Assembly (NCBI GenBank): GCA_964035775.1
Contig: OZ038314.1
Coordinates: 1,402,009 to 1,466,008, forward strand
Direction: 5' to 3'
DNA length: 64,000 nt
From: Osedax frankpressi
Taxonomy: Eukaryota > Annelida > Polychaeta > Sabellida > Siboglinidae
Shown: piece after piece, positions 34,491 to 47,381 of the stretch
How the letters are laid out: every line of letters starts with the position of its first letter
Numbering within the stretch: position 1 is the first letter of the stretch
Notes under the pieces: generated by a model
Told to the model about the DNA's origin: nothing
The model's database searches: none
The model's input: only the letters and a program-made list of their open reading frames with translations
Position numbers and translations under genes: made by a program

Positions 34491-36242
34491 ATAGTTATTT
34501 AATTTATAGTTATTTAAGTTATAGTTATTTAAGTTATAGTTATTTAAGTTATAGTTATTTAAGTTATAGTTATTTAAGTTATAGTTATTTAAGTTATAGT
34601 TATTTAATTTATAGTTATTTAAGTTATATTTATTTAAGTTATAGTTATTTAAGTTATAGTTATTTAAGTTATAGTTATTTAAGTTATAGTTATTTAAGTT
34701 ATAGTTATTTAAGTTATAGTTATTTAAGTTATAGTTATTTAATTAATAGTTATTTAAATTATAGTTATTTAAGTTATAGTTATTTAAGTTATAGTTATTT
34801 AAGTTATAGTTATTTAATTTATAGTTATTTAATTTATAGTTATTTAAGTTATAGTTATTTAAGTTATAGTTATTTAAGTTATAGTTATTTAAGTTATAGT
34901 TATTTAATTAATAGTAATTTAATTTATAGTAATTTAAGTTTAGTTATTTAATTTATAGTTATTAAAGTTATAGTTAATTAAGTTATCGTTAGTTAAGTTA
35001 TAGTTATTTAAGTTATAGTTATTAAATTATAGTTATTTAAGTTATAGTTATTTAATTTATAGTTATTTAATTTATAGTTTTTTCATTTATGGTTATTATA
35101 TTATAGTTATATAAATTATAGTTATTTAAGTTATAGTTATTTAAGTTATAGTTATTTAAGTTATAGTTATTTAAGTTATAGTTATTTAAGTTATAGTTAT
35201 TTAAGTTATAGTTATTTAATTAATAGTTATTTAAGTTATAGTTATTTAAGTTATAGTTATTTAAGTTATAGTTATTTAAGTTATAGTTATTTAATTAATA
35301 GTTATTTAAGTTATAGTTATTTAAGTTATAGTTATTTAAGTTATAGTTATTTAAGTTATAGTTATTTAAGTTATAGTTATTTAAGTTATAGTTATTTAAT
35401 TTATAGTTATTTAATTTATAGTTATTTAAGTTATAGTTATTTAAGTTATAGTTATTTAAGTTATAGTCATTTAATTAATAGTAATTTAAGTTATAGTAAT
35501 TTAAGTTTAGTTATTTAATTTATAGTTATTTAAGTTATAGTTAATTAAGTTATCGTTAGTTAAGTTATAGTTATTTAAGTTATAGTTATTAAATTATAGT
35601 TATTTAAGTTATAGTTATTTAATTTATAGTTTTTTCATTTATGGTTATTTAAGTTATAGTTATTTAAGTTATAGTTATTTAAGTTATAGTTATTTAATTA
35701 ATAGTTATTTAAGTTATAGTTATTTAAGTTATAGTTATTTAAGTTATAGTTATTTAAGTTATAGTTATTTAAGTTATAGTTATTTAATTTATAGTTATTT
35801 AAGTTATAGTTATTTAAGTTATAATTATTTAAGTTATAGTTATTTAAGTTATAGTTATTTAAGTTATAGTTATTTAAGTTATAGTTATTTAAGTTATAGT
35901 TATTTAAGTTATAGTTATTTAATCAATAGTTATTTAAGTTATAGTTATTTAAGTTATAGTTATTTAGGTTATAGTTATTTAAGTTATAGTTATTTAAGTT
36001 ATAGTTATTTAATTTATAGTTATTTAATTTATAGTTATTTAAGTTATAGTTATTTAAGTTATAGTTATTTAAGTTATAGTTATTTAATTAATAGTAATTT
36101 AAGTTATAGTAATTTAAGTTTAGTTATTTAATTTATAGTTATTTAAGTTATAGTTAATTAAGTTATCGTTAGTTAAGTTATAGTTATTTAAGTTATAGTT
36201 ATTAAATTATAGTTATTTAAGTTATAGTTATTTAATTTATAG

Positions 36243-39200
36243 TTTTTTCATTTATGGTTATTATATTATAGTTATATAAATTATAGTTATTTAAGTTATA
36301 GTTATTTAAAATATAGTTATTTAAGTTATAGTTATTTAAGTTATAGTTATTTAAGTTATAGTTATTTAAGTTATAGTTATTTAAGTTATAGTTATTTAAG
36401 TTATAGTTATTTAATTAATAGTTATTTAAGTTATAGTTATTTAAGTTATAGTTATTTAAGTTATAGTTATTTAAGTTATAGTTATTTAAGTTATAGTTAA
36501 TTAATTAAGAGTTATTTAAGTTATAGTTATTTAAGTTATAGTTATTTAAGTTATAGTTATTTAAGTTATAGTTATTTAAGTTATAGTTATTTAAGTTATA
36601 GTTATTTAATTTATAGTTATTTAATTTATAATTATTTAAGTTATAGTTATTTAAGTTATAGTTATTTAAGTTATAGTTATTTAAGTTATAGTTATTTAAT
36701 TAATAGTAATTTAAGTTATAGTAATTTAAGTTTAGTTATTTAATTTATAGTTATTTAAGTTATAGTTAATTAAGTTATCATTAGTTAAGTTATAGTTATT
36801 TAATTTATAGTTATTAAATTATAGTTATTTAAGTTATAGTTATTTAATTTATAGTTTTTTCATTTATGGTTATTTAAGTTATAGTTATTTAAGTTATAGT
36901 TATTTAAGTTATAGTTATTTAATTAATAGTTATTTAAGTTATAGTTATTTAAGTTATAGTTATTTAAGTTATAGTTATTTAAATTATAGTTATTTAAGTT
37001 ATAGTTATTTAATTTATAGTTATAGTTATTTAAGTTATAGTTATTTAAGTTATAGTTACTTAAGTTATAGTTATTTAAGTTATAGTTATTTAAGTTATAG
37101 TTATTTAAGTTATAGTTATTTAAGTTATAGTTATTTAATTTATAGTTATTTAATTTATAGTTATTTAAGTTATAGTTATTTAAGTTATAGTTATTTAAGT
37201 TATAGTTATTTAAGTTATAGTAATTTAATTAATAGTAATTTAAGTTATAGTAATTTAAGTTTAGTTATTTAATTTATAGTTATTTAAGTTATAGTTAATT
37301 AAGTTATCGTTAGTTAAGTTATAGTTATTTAAGTTATAGTTATTAAATTAGAGTTATTTAAGTTATAGTTATTTAATTTATAGTTTTTTCATTTATGGTT
37401 ATTATATTATAGTTATATAAATTATAGTTATTTAAGTTATAGTTATTTAAGTTATAGTTATTTAAGTTATAGTTATTTAAGTTATAGTTATTTAAGTTAT
37501 AGTTATTTAAGTTATAGTTATTTAAGTTATAGTTATTTAAGTTATAGTTATTTAAGTTATAGTTATTTAAGTTATAGTTATTTAATTAATAGTTATTTAA
37601 GTTATAGTTATTTAAGTTATAGTTATTTAAGTTATAGTTATTTAAGTTATAGTTATTTAAGTTATAGTTATTTAATTAATAGTTATTTAAGTTATAGTTA
37701 TTTAAGTTATAGTTATTAAATTATAGTTATTTAAGTTATAGTTATTTAATTTATAGTTTTTTCATTTATGGTTATTTAAGTTATAGTTATTTAAGTTATA
37801 GTTATTTAAGTTATAGTTATTTAAGTTATAGTTATTTAAGTTATAGTTATTTAAGTTATAGTTATTTAAGTTATAGTTATTTAATTAATAGTTATTTAAG
37901 TTATAGTTATTTAAGTTATAGTTATTTAAGTTATAGTTATTTAAGTTATAGTTATTTAAGTTATAGTTATTTAATTTATAGTTATTTAAGTTATAGTTAT
38001 TTAAGTTATAGTTATTTAAGTTATAGTTATTTAAGTTATAGTTATTTAAGTTATAGTTATTTAAGTTATAGTTATTTAATTAATAGTTATTTAAGTTATA
38101 GTTATTTAAGTTATAGTTATTTAAGTTATAGTTATTTAAGTTATAGTTATTTAAGTTATAGTTATTTAAGTTATAGTTATTTAAGTTATAGTTATTTAAG
38201 TTATAGTTATTTAAGTTATAGTTATTTAATTTATAGTTATTTAAGTTATAGTAATTTAAGTTTAGTTATTTAATTTATAGTTATTTAGGTTATAGTTAAT
38301 TAAGTTATCGTTAGTTAAGTTATAGTTATTTAAGTTATAGTTATTAAATTATAGTTATTTAAGTTATAGTTATTTAATTTATAGTTTTTTCATTTATGGT
38401 TATTTAAGTTATAGTTATTTAAGTTATAGTTATTTAAGTTATAGTTATTTAATTAATAGTTATTTAAGTTATAGTTATTTAAGTTATAGTTATTTAAGTT
38501 ATAGTTATTTAAGTTATAGTTATTTAAGTTATAGTTATTTAATTTATAGTTATTTAAGTTATAGTTATTTAAGTTATAGTTATTTAAGTTATAGTTATTT
38601 AACTTATAGTTATTTAAGTTATAGTTATTTAAGTTATAGTTATTTAAGTTATAGTTATTTAATTAATAGTTATTTAAGTTATAGTTATTTAAGTTATAGT
38701 TATTTAAGTTATAGTTATTTAAGTTATAGTTATTTAAGTTATAGTTATTTAATTTATAGTTATTTAATTTATAGTTATTTAAGTTATAGTTATTTAAGTT
38801 ATAGTTATTTAAGTTATAGTTATTTAATTAATAGTAATTTAAGTTATAGTAATTTAAGTTTAGTTATTTAATTTATAGTTATTTAAGTTATAGTTAATTA
38901 AGTTATCTTTAGTTAAGTTATAGTTATTTAAGTTATAGTTATTAAATTATAGTTATTTAAGTTATAGTTATTTAATTGATAGTTTTTTCATTTATGGTTA
39001 TTATATTATAGTTATATAAATTATAGTTATTTAAGTTATAGTTATTTAAGTTATAGTTATTTAAGTTATAGTTATATAATTAATAGTTATTTAAGTTATA
39101 GTTATTTAAGTTATAGTTATTTAAGTTATAGTTATTTAAGTTATAGTTATTTAAGTTATAGTTATTTAATTAATAGTTATTTAAGTTATAGTTATTTAAG

Positions 39201-39520
39201 TTATAGTTATTTAAGTTATAGTTATTTAAGTTATAGTTATTTAAGTTATAGTTATTTAATTTATAGTTATTTAATTTATAGTTATTTAAGTTATAGTTAT
39301 TTAAGTTATAGTTATTTAAGTTATAGTTATTTAAGTTATAGTTATTTAATTAATAGTAATTTAAGTTATAGTAATTTAAGTTTAGTTATTTAATTTATAG
39401 TTATTTAAGTTATAGTTAATTAAGTTATCATTAGTTAAGTTATAGTTATTTAAGTTATAGTTATTAAATTATAGTTATTTAAGTTATAGTTATTTAATTT
39501 ATAGTTTTTTCATTTATAGT
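36243..39520 (+). repeat. ~5.2-kb-spaced segmental duplication, right copy
   Basis: Homologue of 31.08-34.30 kb on the basis of the shared private variants listed there. It retains the full cassette at 38.84-39.00 kb where the left copy has a shortened one, so the deletion in the left copy followed the duplication. The first cassette II copy in each segment follows immediately after it (34351 and 39571). Confidence 0.76.
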
Positions 39521-41883
39521 TATTTAAGTTATAGTTATTTAAGTTATAGTTATTTAAGTTATAGTTATTTAAGTTATAATTATTTAAATTATAGTTATAT
39601 AAGTTATAGTTAATTAAGTTATCGTTATTTAAGTTATAGTTATTTAAGTTATAGTTATTTAAGTTATAGTTATTTAAATTTTAGTTATATAAGTTATAGT
39701 TATTGAATTTATAGTTATTTAATTTATAGTTATTTAAGTTATAGTTATTTAAGTTATAGTTATTTAAGTTATAGTTATTTAAGTTATAGTTATTTAAGTT
39801 ATAGTTATTTAAGTTATAGTTATTTAAGTTATAATTATTTAAATTATAGTTATATAAGTTATAGTTAATTAAGTTATCGTTATTTAAGTTATAGTTATTT
39901 AAGTTATAGTTATTTAAATTTTAGTTATATAAGTTATAGTTATTGAATTTATAGTTATTTAATTTATAGTTATTTAAGTTATAGTTATTTAAGTTATAGT
40001 TATTTAAGTTATAGTTATTTAAGTTATAGTTATTTAAGTTATAGTTATTTAAGTTATAGTTATTTAATTTATAGTTATTTAAGTTATATTTATTTAAGTT
40101 ATAGTTATTTAAGTTATAGTTATTTAAGTTATAGTTATTTAAGTTATAGTTATTTAAGTTATAGTTATTTAAGTTATAGTTATTTAAGTTATAGTTATTT
40201 AAGTTATAGTTATTTAATTAATAGTTATTTAAGTTATAGTTATTTAAGTTATAGTTATTTAAGTTATAGTTATTTAAGTTATAGTTATTTAAGTTATAGT
40301 TATTTAATTTATAGTTATTTAATTTATAGTTATTTAAGTTATAGTTATTTAAGTTATAGTTATTTAAGTTATAGTTATTTAAGTTATAGTTATTTAATTA
40401 ATAGTAATTTAAGTTATAGTAATTTAAGTTTAGTTATTTAATTTATAGTTATTTAAGTTATAGTTAATTAAGTTCTCGTTAGTTAAGTTATAGTTATTTA
40501 AGTTATAGTTATTAAATTATAGTTATTTAAGTTATAGTTATTTAATTTATAGTTTTTTCATTTATGGTTATTTAAGTTATAGTTATTTAAGTTATAGTTA
40601 TTTAAGTTATAGTTATTTAAGTTATAGTTATTTAAGTTATAGTTATTTAAGTTATAGTTATTTAAGTTATAGTTATTTAAGTTATAGTTATTTAATTAAT
40701 AGTTATTTAAGTTATAGTTATTTAAGTTATAGTTATTTAAGTTATAGTTATTTAAGTTATAGTTATTTAAGTTATAGTTATTTAAGTTATAGTTATTTAA
40801 TTTATAGTTATTTAAGTTATAGTTATTTAAGTTATAGTTATTTAAGTTATAGTTATTTAAGTTATAGTTATTTAATTTATAGTTATTTAATTTATAGTTA
40901 TTTAAGTTATAGTTATTTAAGTTATAGTTATTTAAGTTATAGTTATTTAAGTTATAGTTATTTAATTAATAGTAATTTAAGTTATAGTAATTTAAGTTTA
41001 GTTATTTAATTTATAGTTATTTAAGTTATAGTTAATTAAGTTCTCGTTAGTTAAGTTATAGTTATTTAAGTTATAGTTATTAAATTATAGTTATTTAAGT
41101 TATAGTTATTTAATTTATAGTTTTTTCATTTATGGTTATTTAAGTTATAGTTATTTAAGTTATAGTTATTTAAGTTATAGTTATTTAAGTTATAGTTATT
41201 TAAGTTATAGTTATTTAAGTTATAGTTATTTAAGTTATAGTTATTTAAGTTATAGTTATTTAATTAATAGTTATTTAAGTTATAGTTATTTAAGTTATAG
41301 TTATTTAAGTTATAGTTATTTAAGTTATAGTTATTTAAGTTATAGTTATTTAAGTTATAGTTATTTAATTTATAGTTATTTAAGTTATAGTTATTTAAGT
41401 TATAGTTATTTAAGTTATAGTTATTTAAGTTATAGTTATTTAAGTTATAGTTATTTAAGTTATAGTTATTTAAGTTATAGTTATTTAAGTTATAGTTATT
41501 TAATTAATAGTTATTTAAGTTATAGTTATTTAAGTTATAGTTATTTAAGTTATAGTTATTTAAGTTATAGTTATTTAAGTTATAGTTATTTAAGTTATAG
41601 TTATTTAATTAATAGTTATTTAAGTTATAGTTATTTAAGTTATAGTTATTTAAGTTATAGTTATTTAAGTTATAGTTATTTAAGTTATAGTTATTTAATT
41701 TATAGTTATTTAATTTATAGTTATTTAAGTTATAGTTATTTAAGTTATAGTTATTTAAGTTATAGTTATTTAATTAATAGTAATTTAAGTTATAGTAATT
41801 TAAGTTTAGTTATTTAATTTATAGTTATTTAAGTTATAGTTATTAAATTATAGTTATTTAAGTTATAGTTATTTAATTTATAG

Positions 41884-44800
41884 TTTTTTCATTTATGGTT
41901 ATTTAAGTTATAGTTATTTAAGTTATAGTTATTTAAGTTATAGTTATTTAAGTTATAGTTATTTAAGTTATAGTTATTTAAGTTATAGTTATTTAAGTTA
42001 TAGTTATTTAATTAATAGTTATTTAAGTTATAGTTATTTAAGTTATAGTTATTTAAGTTATAGTTATTTAAGTTATAGTTATTTAATTTATAGTTATTTA
42101 AGTTATAGTTATTTAAGTTATAGTTATTTAAGTTATAGTTATTTAAGTTATAGTTATTTAAGTTATAGTTATTTAATTAATAGTTATTTAAGTTATAGTT
42201 ATTTAAGTTATAGTTATTTAAGTTATAGTTATTTAAGTTATAGTTATTTAAGTTATAGTTATTTAATTTATAGTTATTTAATTTATAGTTATTTAAGTTA
42301 TAGTTATTTAAGTTATAGTTATTTAAGTTATAGTTATTTAAGTTATAGTTATTTAATTAATAGTAATTTAAGTTATAGTAATTTAAGTTTAGTTATTTAA
42401 TTTATAGTTATTTAAGTTATAGTTAATTAAGTTATCGTTAGTTAAGTTATAGTTATTTAAGTTATAGTTATTAAATTATAGTTATTTAAGTTATAGTTAT
42501 TTAATTTATAGTTTTTTCATTTATGGTTATTATATTATAGTTATATAAATTATAGTTATTTAAGTTATAGTTATTTAAGTTATAGTTATTTAAGTTATAG
42601 TTATTTAAGTTATAGTTATTTAAGTTATAGTTATTTAATTAATAGTTATTAAATTATATTTATTTAAGTTATAGTTATTTAATTTATAGTTATTTAATTT
42701 ATAGTTATTTAATTTATAGTTATTTAATTTATAGTTATTTAATTTATAGTTATTTAATTTATAGTTATTTAATTTATAGTTATTTAATTTATAGTTATTT
42801 AATTTATAGTTATTTAATTTATAGTTATTTAATTTATAGTTATTTAATTTATAGTTATTTAATTTATAGTTATTATAGTTATTTAAATTATAGTTATTTA
42901 AGTTATAGTTATTTAAGTTATAGTTATTTAAGTTATAGTTATTTAAGTTATAGTTATTTAAGTTATAGTTATTTAAGTTATAGTTATTTAAGTTATAGTT
43001 ATTTAAGTTATAGTTATTTAAGTTATAGTTATTTAAGTTATAGTTATTTAAGTTATAATTATTTAAATTATAGTTATATAAGTTATAGTTAATTAAGTTA
43101 TTATTATTTAAGTTATAGTTATTTAAGTTATAGTTATTTAAATTTTAGTTATATAAGTTATAGTTATTGAATTTATAGTTATTTAATTTATAGTTATTTA
43201 AGTTATAGTTATTTAAGTTATAGTTATTTAAGTTATAGTTATTTAAGTTATAGTTATTTAAGTTATAGTTATTTAATTTATAGTTATTTAAGTTATAGTT
43301 ATTTAAATTATAGTTATTTAAGTTATAGTTATTTAAGTTATAGTTATTTAAGTATTAGTTATTTAAGTTATAGTTATTTAATTAATAGTTATTTAAGTTA
43401 TAGTTATTTAAGTTATAGTTATTTAAGTTATAGTTATTTAAGTTATAGTTATTTAAGTTATAGTTATTTAATTTATAGTTATTTAATTTATAGTTATTTA
43501 AGTTATAGTTATTTAAGTTATAGTTATTTAAGTTATAGTTATTTAATTTATAGTTATTTAAGTTATAGTTATTTAAGTTATAGTTATTTAAGTTATAGTT
43601 ATTTAATTAATAGTAATTTAAGTTATAGTAATTTAAGTTTAGTTATTTAATTTATAGTTATTTAAGTTATAGTTATTAAATTATAGTTATTTAAGTTATA
43701 GTTATTTAATTTATAGTTTTTTCATTTATGGTTATTTAAGTTATAGTTATTTAAGTTATAGTTATTTAAGTTATAGTTATTTAAGTTATAGTTATTTAAG
43801 TTATAGTTATTTAAGTTATAGTTATTTAAGTTATAGTTATTTAATTAATAGTTATTTAAGTTATAGTTATTTAGGTTATAGTTATTTAAGTTATAGTTAT
43901 TTAAGTTATAGTTATTTAATTTATAGTTATTTAAGTTATAGTTATTTAAGTTATAGTTATTTAAGTTATAGTTATTTAAGTTATAGTTATTTAAGTTATA
44001 GTTATTTAATTAATAGTTATTTAAGTTATAGTTATTTAAGTTATAGTTATTTAAGTTATAGTTATTTAAGTTATAGTTATTTAAGTTATAGTTATTTAAT
44101 TTATAGTTATTTAATTTATAGTTATTTAAGTTATAGTTATTTAAGTTATAGTTATTTAAGTTATAGTTATTTAATTAATAGTAATTTAAGTTATAGTAAT
44201 TTAAGTTTAGTTATTTAATTTATAGTTATTTAAGTTATAGTTATTAAATTATAGTTATTTAAGTTATAGTTATTTAATTTATAGTTTTTTCATTTATGGT
44301 TATTTAAGTTATAGTTATTTAAGTTATAGTTATTTAAGTTATAGTTATTTAAGTTATAGTTATTTAAGTTATAGTTATTTAAGTTATAGTTATTTAAGTT
44401 ATAGTTATTTAATTAATAGTTATTTAAGTTATAGTTATTTAAGTTATAGTTATTTAAGTTATAGTTATTTAAGTTATAGTTATTTAATTTATAGTTATTT
44501 AAGTTATAGTTATTTAAGTTATAGTTATTTAAGTTATAGTTATTTAAGTTATAGTTATTTAAGTTATAGTTATTTAATTAATAGTTATTTAAGTTATAGT
44601 TATTTAAGTTATAGTTATTTAAGTTATAGTTATTTAAGTTATAGTTATTTAAGTTATAGTTATTTAATTTATAGTTATTTAATTTATAGTTATTTAAGTT
44701 ATAGTTATTTAAGTTATAGTTATTTAAGTTATAGTTATTTAAGTTATAGTTATTTAATTAATAGTAATTTAAGTTATAGTAATTTAAGTTTAGTTATTTA

Positions 44801-46251
44801 ATTTATAGTTATTTAAGTTATAGTTAATTAAGTTATCGTTAGTTAAGTTATAGTTATTTAAGTTATAGTTATTAAATTATAGTTATTTAAGTTATAGTTA
44901 TTTAATTTATAGTTTTTTCATTTATGGTTATTATATTATAGTTATATAAATTATAGTTATTTAAGTTATAGTTATTTAAGTTATAGTTATTTAAGTTATA
45001 GTTATTTAAGTTATAGTTATTTAAGTTATAGTTATTTAATTAATAGTTATTAAATTATATTTATTTAAGTTATAGTTATTTTATTTATAGTTATTTAATT
45101 TATAGTTATTTAATTTATAGTTATTTAATTTATAGTTATTTAATTTATAGTTATTTAATTTATAGTTATTTAATTTATAGTTATTTAATTTATAGTTATT
45201 TAATTTATAGTTATTTAATTTATAGTTATTTAATTTATAGTTATTTAATTTATAGTTATTTAATTTATAGTTATTATAGTTATTTAAATTATAGTTATTT
45301 AAGTTATAGTTATTTAAGTTATAGTTATTTAAGTTATAGTTATTTAAGTTATAGTTATTTAAGTTATAGTTATTTAAGTTATAGTTATTTAAGTTATAGT
45401 TATTTAAGTTATAGTTATTTAAGTTATAGTTATTTAAGTTATAATTATTTAAATTATAGTTATATAAGTTATAGTTAATTAAGTTATTATTATTTAAGTT
45501 ATAGTTATTTAAGTTATAGTTATTTAAATTTTAGTTATATAAGTTATAGTTATTGAATTTATAGTTATTTAATTTATAGTTATTTAAGTTATAGTTATTT
45601 AAGTTATAGTTATTTAAGTTATAGTTATTTAAGTTATAGTTATTTAAGTTATAGTTATTTAATTTATAGTTATTTAAGTTATAGTTATTTAAATTATAGT
45701 TATTTAAGTTATAGTTATTTAAGTTATAGTTATTTAAGTATTAGTTATTTAAGTTATAGTTATTTAATTAATAGTTATTTAAGTTATAGTTATTTAAGTT
45801 ATAGTTATTTAAGTTATAGTTATTTAAGTTATAGTTATTTAAGTTATAGTTATTTAATTTATAGTTATTTAATTTATAGTTATTTAAGTTATAGTTATTT
45901 AAGTTATAGTTATTTAAGTTATAGTTATTTAATTTATAGTTATTTAAGTTATAGTTATTTAAGTTATAGTTATTTAAGTTATAGTTATTTAATTAATAGT
46001 AATTTAAGTCATAGTAATTTAAGTTTAGTTATTTAATTTATAGTTATTTAAGTTATAGTTATTAAATTATAGTTATTTAAGTTATAGTTATTTAATTTAT
46101 AGTAATTTAAGTTATAGTAATTTAAGTTTAGTTATTTAATTTATAGTTATTTAAGTTATAGTTAATTAAGTTATCGTTAGTTAAGTTATAGTTATTTAAG
46201 TTATAGTTATTAAATTATAGTTATTTAAGTTATAGTTATTTAATTTATAGT
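41884..46251 (+). repeat. 2,401-bp tandem duplication
   Basis: Cassette signatures 41884 and 42512 recur 2,401 bp on, at 44285 and 44913; the next pair, 43717 and 46251, is 2,534 bp apart. Each unit contains, in order, a TTAAATTATATTTATTT variant, a pure AATTTATAGTTATTT run, a TTATTATAG junction, a cassette II copy with TTATTATTATTT, an AAGTATTAG variant (near 43352 and 45737) and a cassette I lacking its CpG monomers. Confidence 0.78.
42681..42875 (+). repeat. Homogeneous AATTTATAGTTATTT run (G-to-T monomer variant)
   Basis: About 13 consecutive monomers all carry T in place of the first G, a variant otherwise present singly or in pairs. Equivalent runs lie at about 45096-45274, 46406-46560, 48702-48881, 50569-50690, 54061-54240, 55999-56222 and 57073-57178. 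All end in the same TTATTATAGTTATTTAAATT junction and are followed by cassette II about 160-190 bp on, so they spread as part of a larger unit. Run lengths differ (about 7-15 monomers), indicating slippage or unequal exchange within runs. Confidence 0.85.
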
Positions 46252-47381
46252 TTTTTCATTTATGGTTATTATATTATAGTTATATAAATTATAGTTATTT
46301 AAGTTATAGTTATTTAAGTTATAGTTATTTAAGTTATAGTTATTTAAGTTATAGTTATTTAAGTTATAGTTATTTAAGTTATAGTTATTTAAGTTATAGT
46401 TATTTAATTTATAGTTATTTAATTTATAGTTATTTAATTTATAGTTATTTAATTTATAGTTATTTAATTTATAGTTATTTAATTTATAGTTATTTAATTT
46501 ATAGTTATTTAATTTATAGTTATTTAATTTATAGTTATTTAATTTATAGTTATTTAATCTAAAGTTATTATAGTTATTTAAATTATAGTTATTTAAGTTA
46601 TAGTTATTTAAGTTATAGTTATTTAAGTTATAGTTATTTAAGTTATAGTTATTTAAGTTATAGTTATTTAAGTTATAGTTATTTAAGTTATAGTTATTTA
46701 AGTTATAGTTATTTAAGTTATAGTTATTTAAGTTATAATTATTTAAATTATAGTTATATAAGTTATAGTTAATTAAGTTATTATTATTTAAGTTATAGTT
46801 ATTTAAGTTATAGTTATTTAAATTTTAGTTATATAAGTTATAGTTATTGAATTTATAGTTATTTAATTTATAGTTATTTAAGTTATAGTTATTTAAGTTA
46901 TAGTTATTTAAGTTATAGTTATTTAAGTTATAGTTATTTAAGTTATAGTTATTTAATTTATAGTTATTTAAGTTATAGTTATTTAAATTATAGTTATTTA
47001 AGTTATAGTTATTTAAGTTATAGTTATTTAAGTTATAGTTATTTACGTTATAGTTATTTAATTAATAGTTATTTAAGTTATAGTTATTTAAGTTATAGTT
47101 ATTTAAGTTATAGTTATTTAATTTATAGTTATTTAATTTATAGTTATTTAATTTATAGTTATTTAAGTTATAGTTATTTAAGTTATAGTTATTTAAGTTA
47201 TAGTTATTTAAGTTATAGTTATTTAAGTTATAGTTATTTAATTAATAGTAATTTAAGTTATAGTAATTTAAGTTTAGTTATTTAAGTTATAGTTAATTAA
47301 GTTATCGTTAGTTAAGTTATAGTTATTTAAGTTATAGTTATTAAATTATAGTTATTTAAGTTATAGTTATTTAATTTATAG

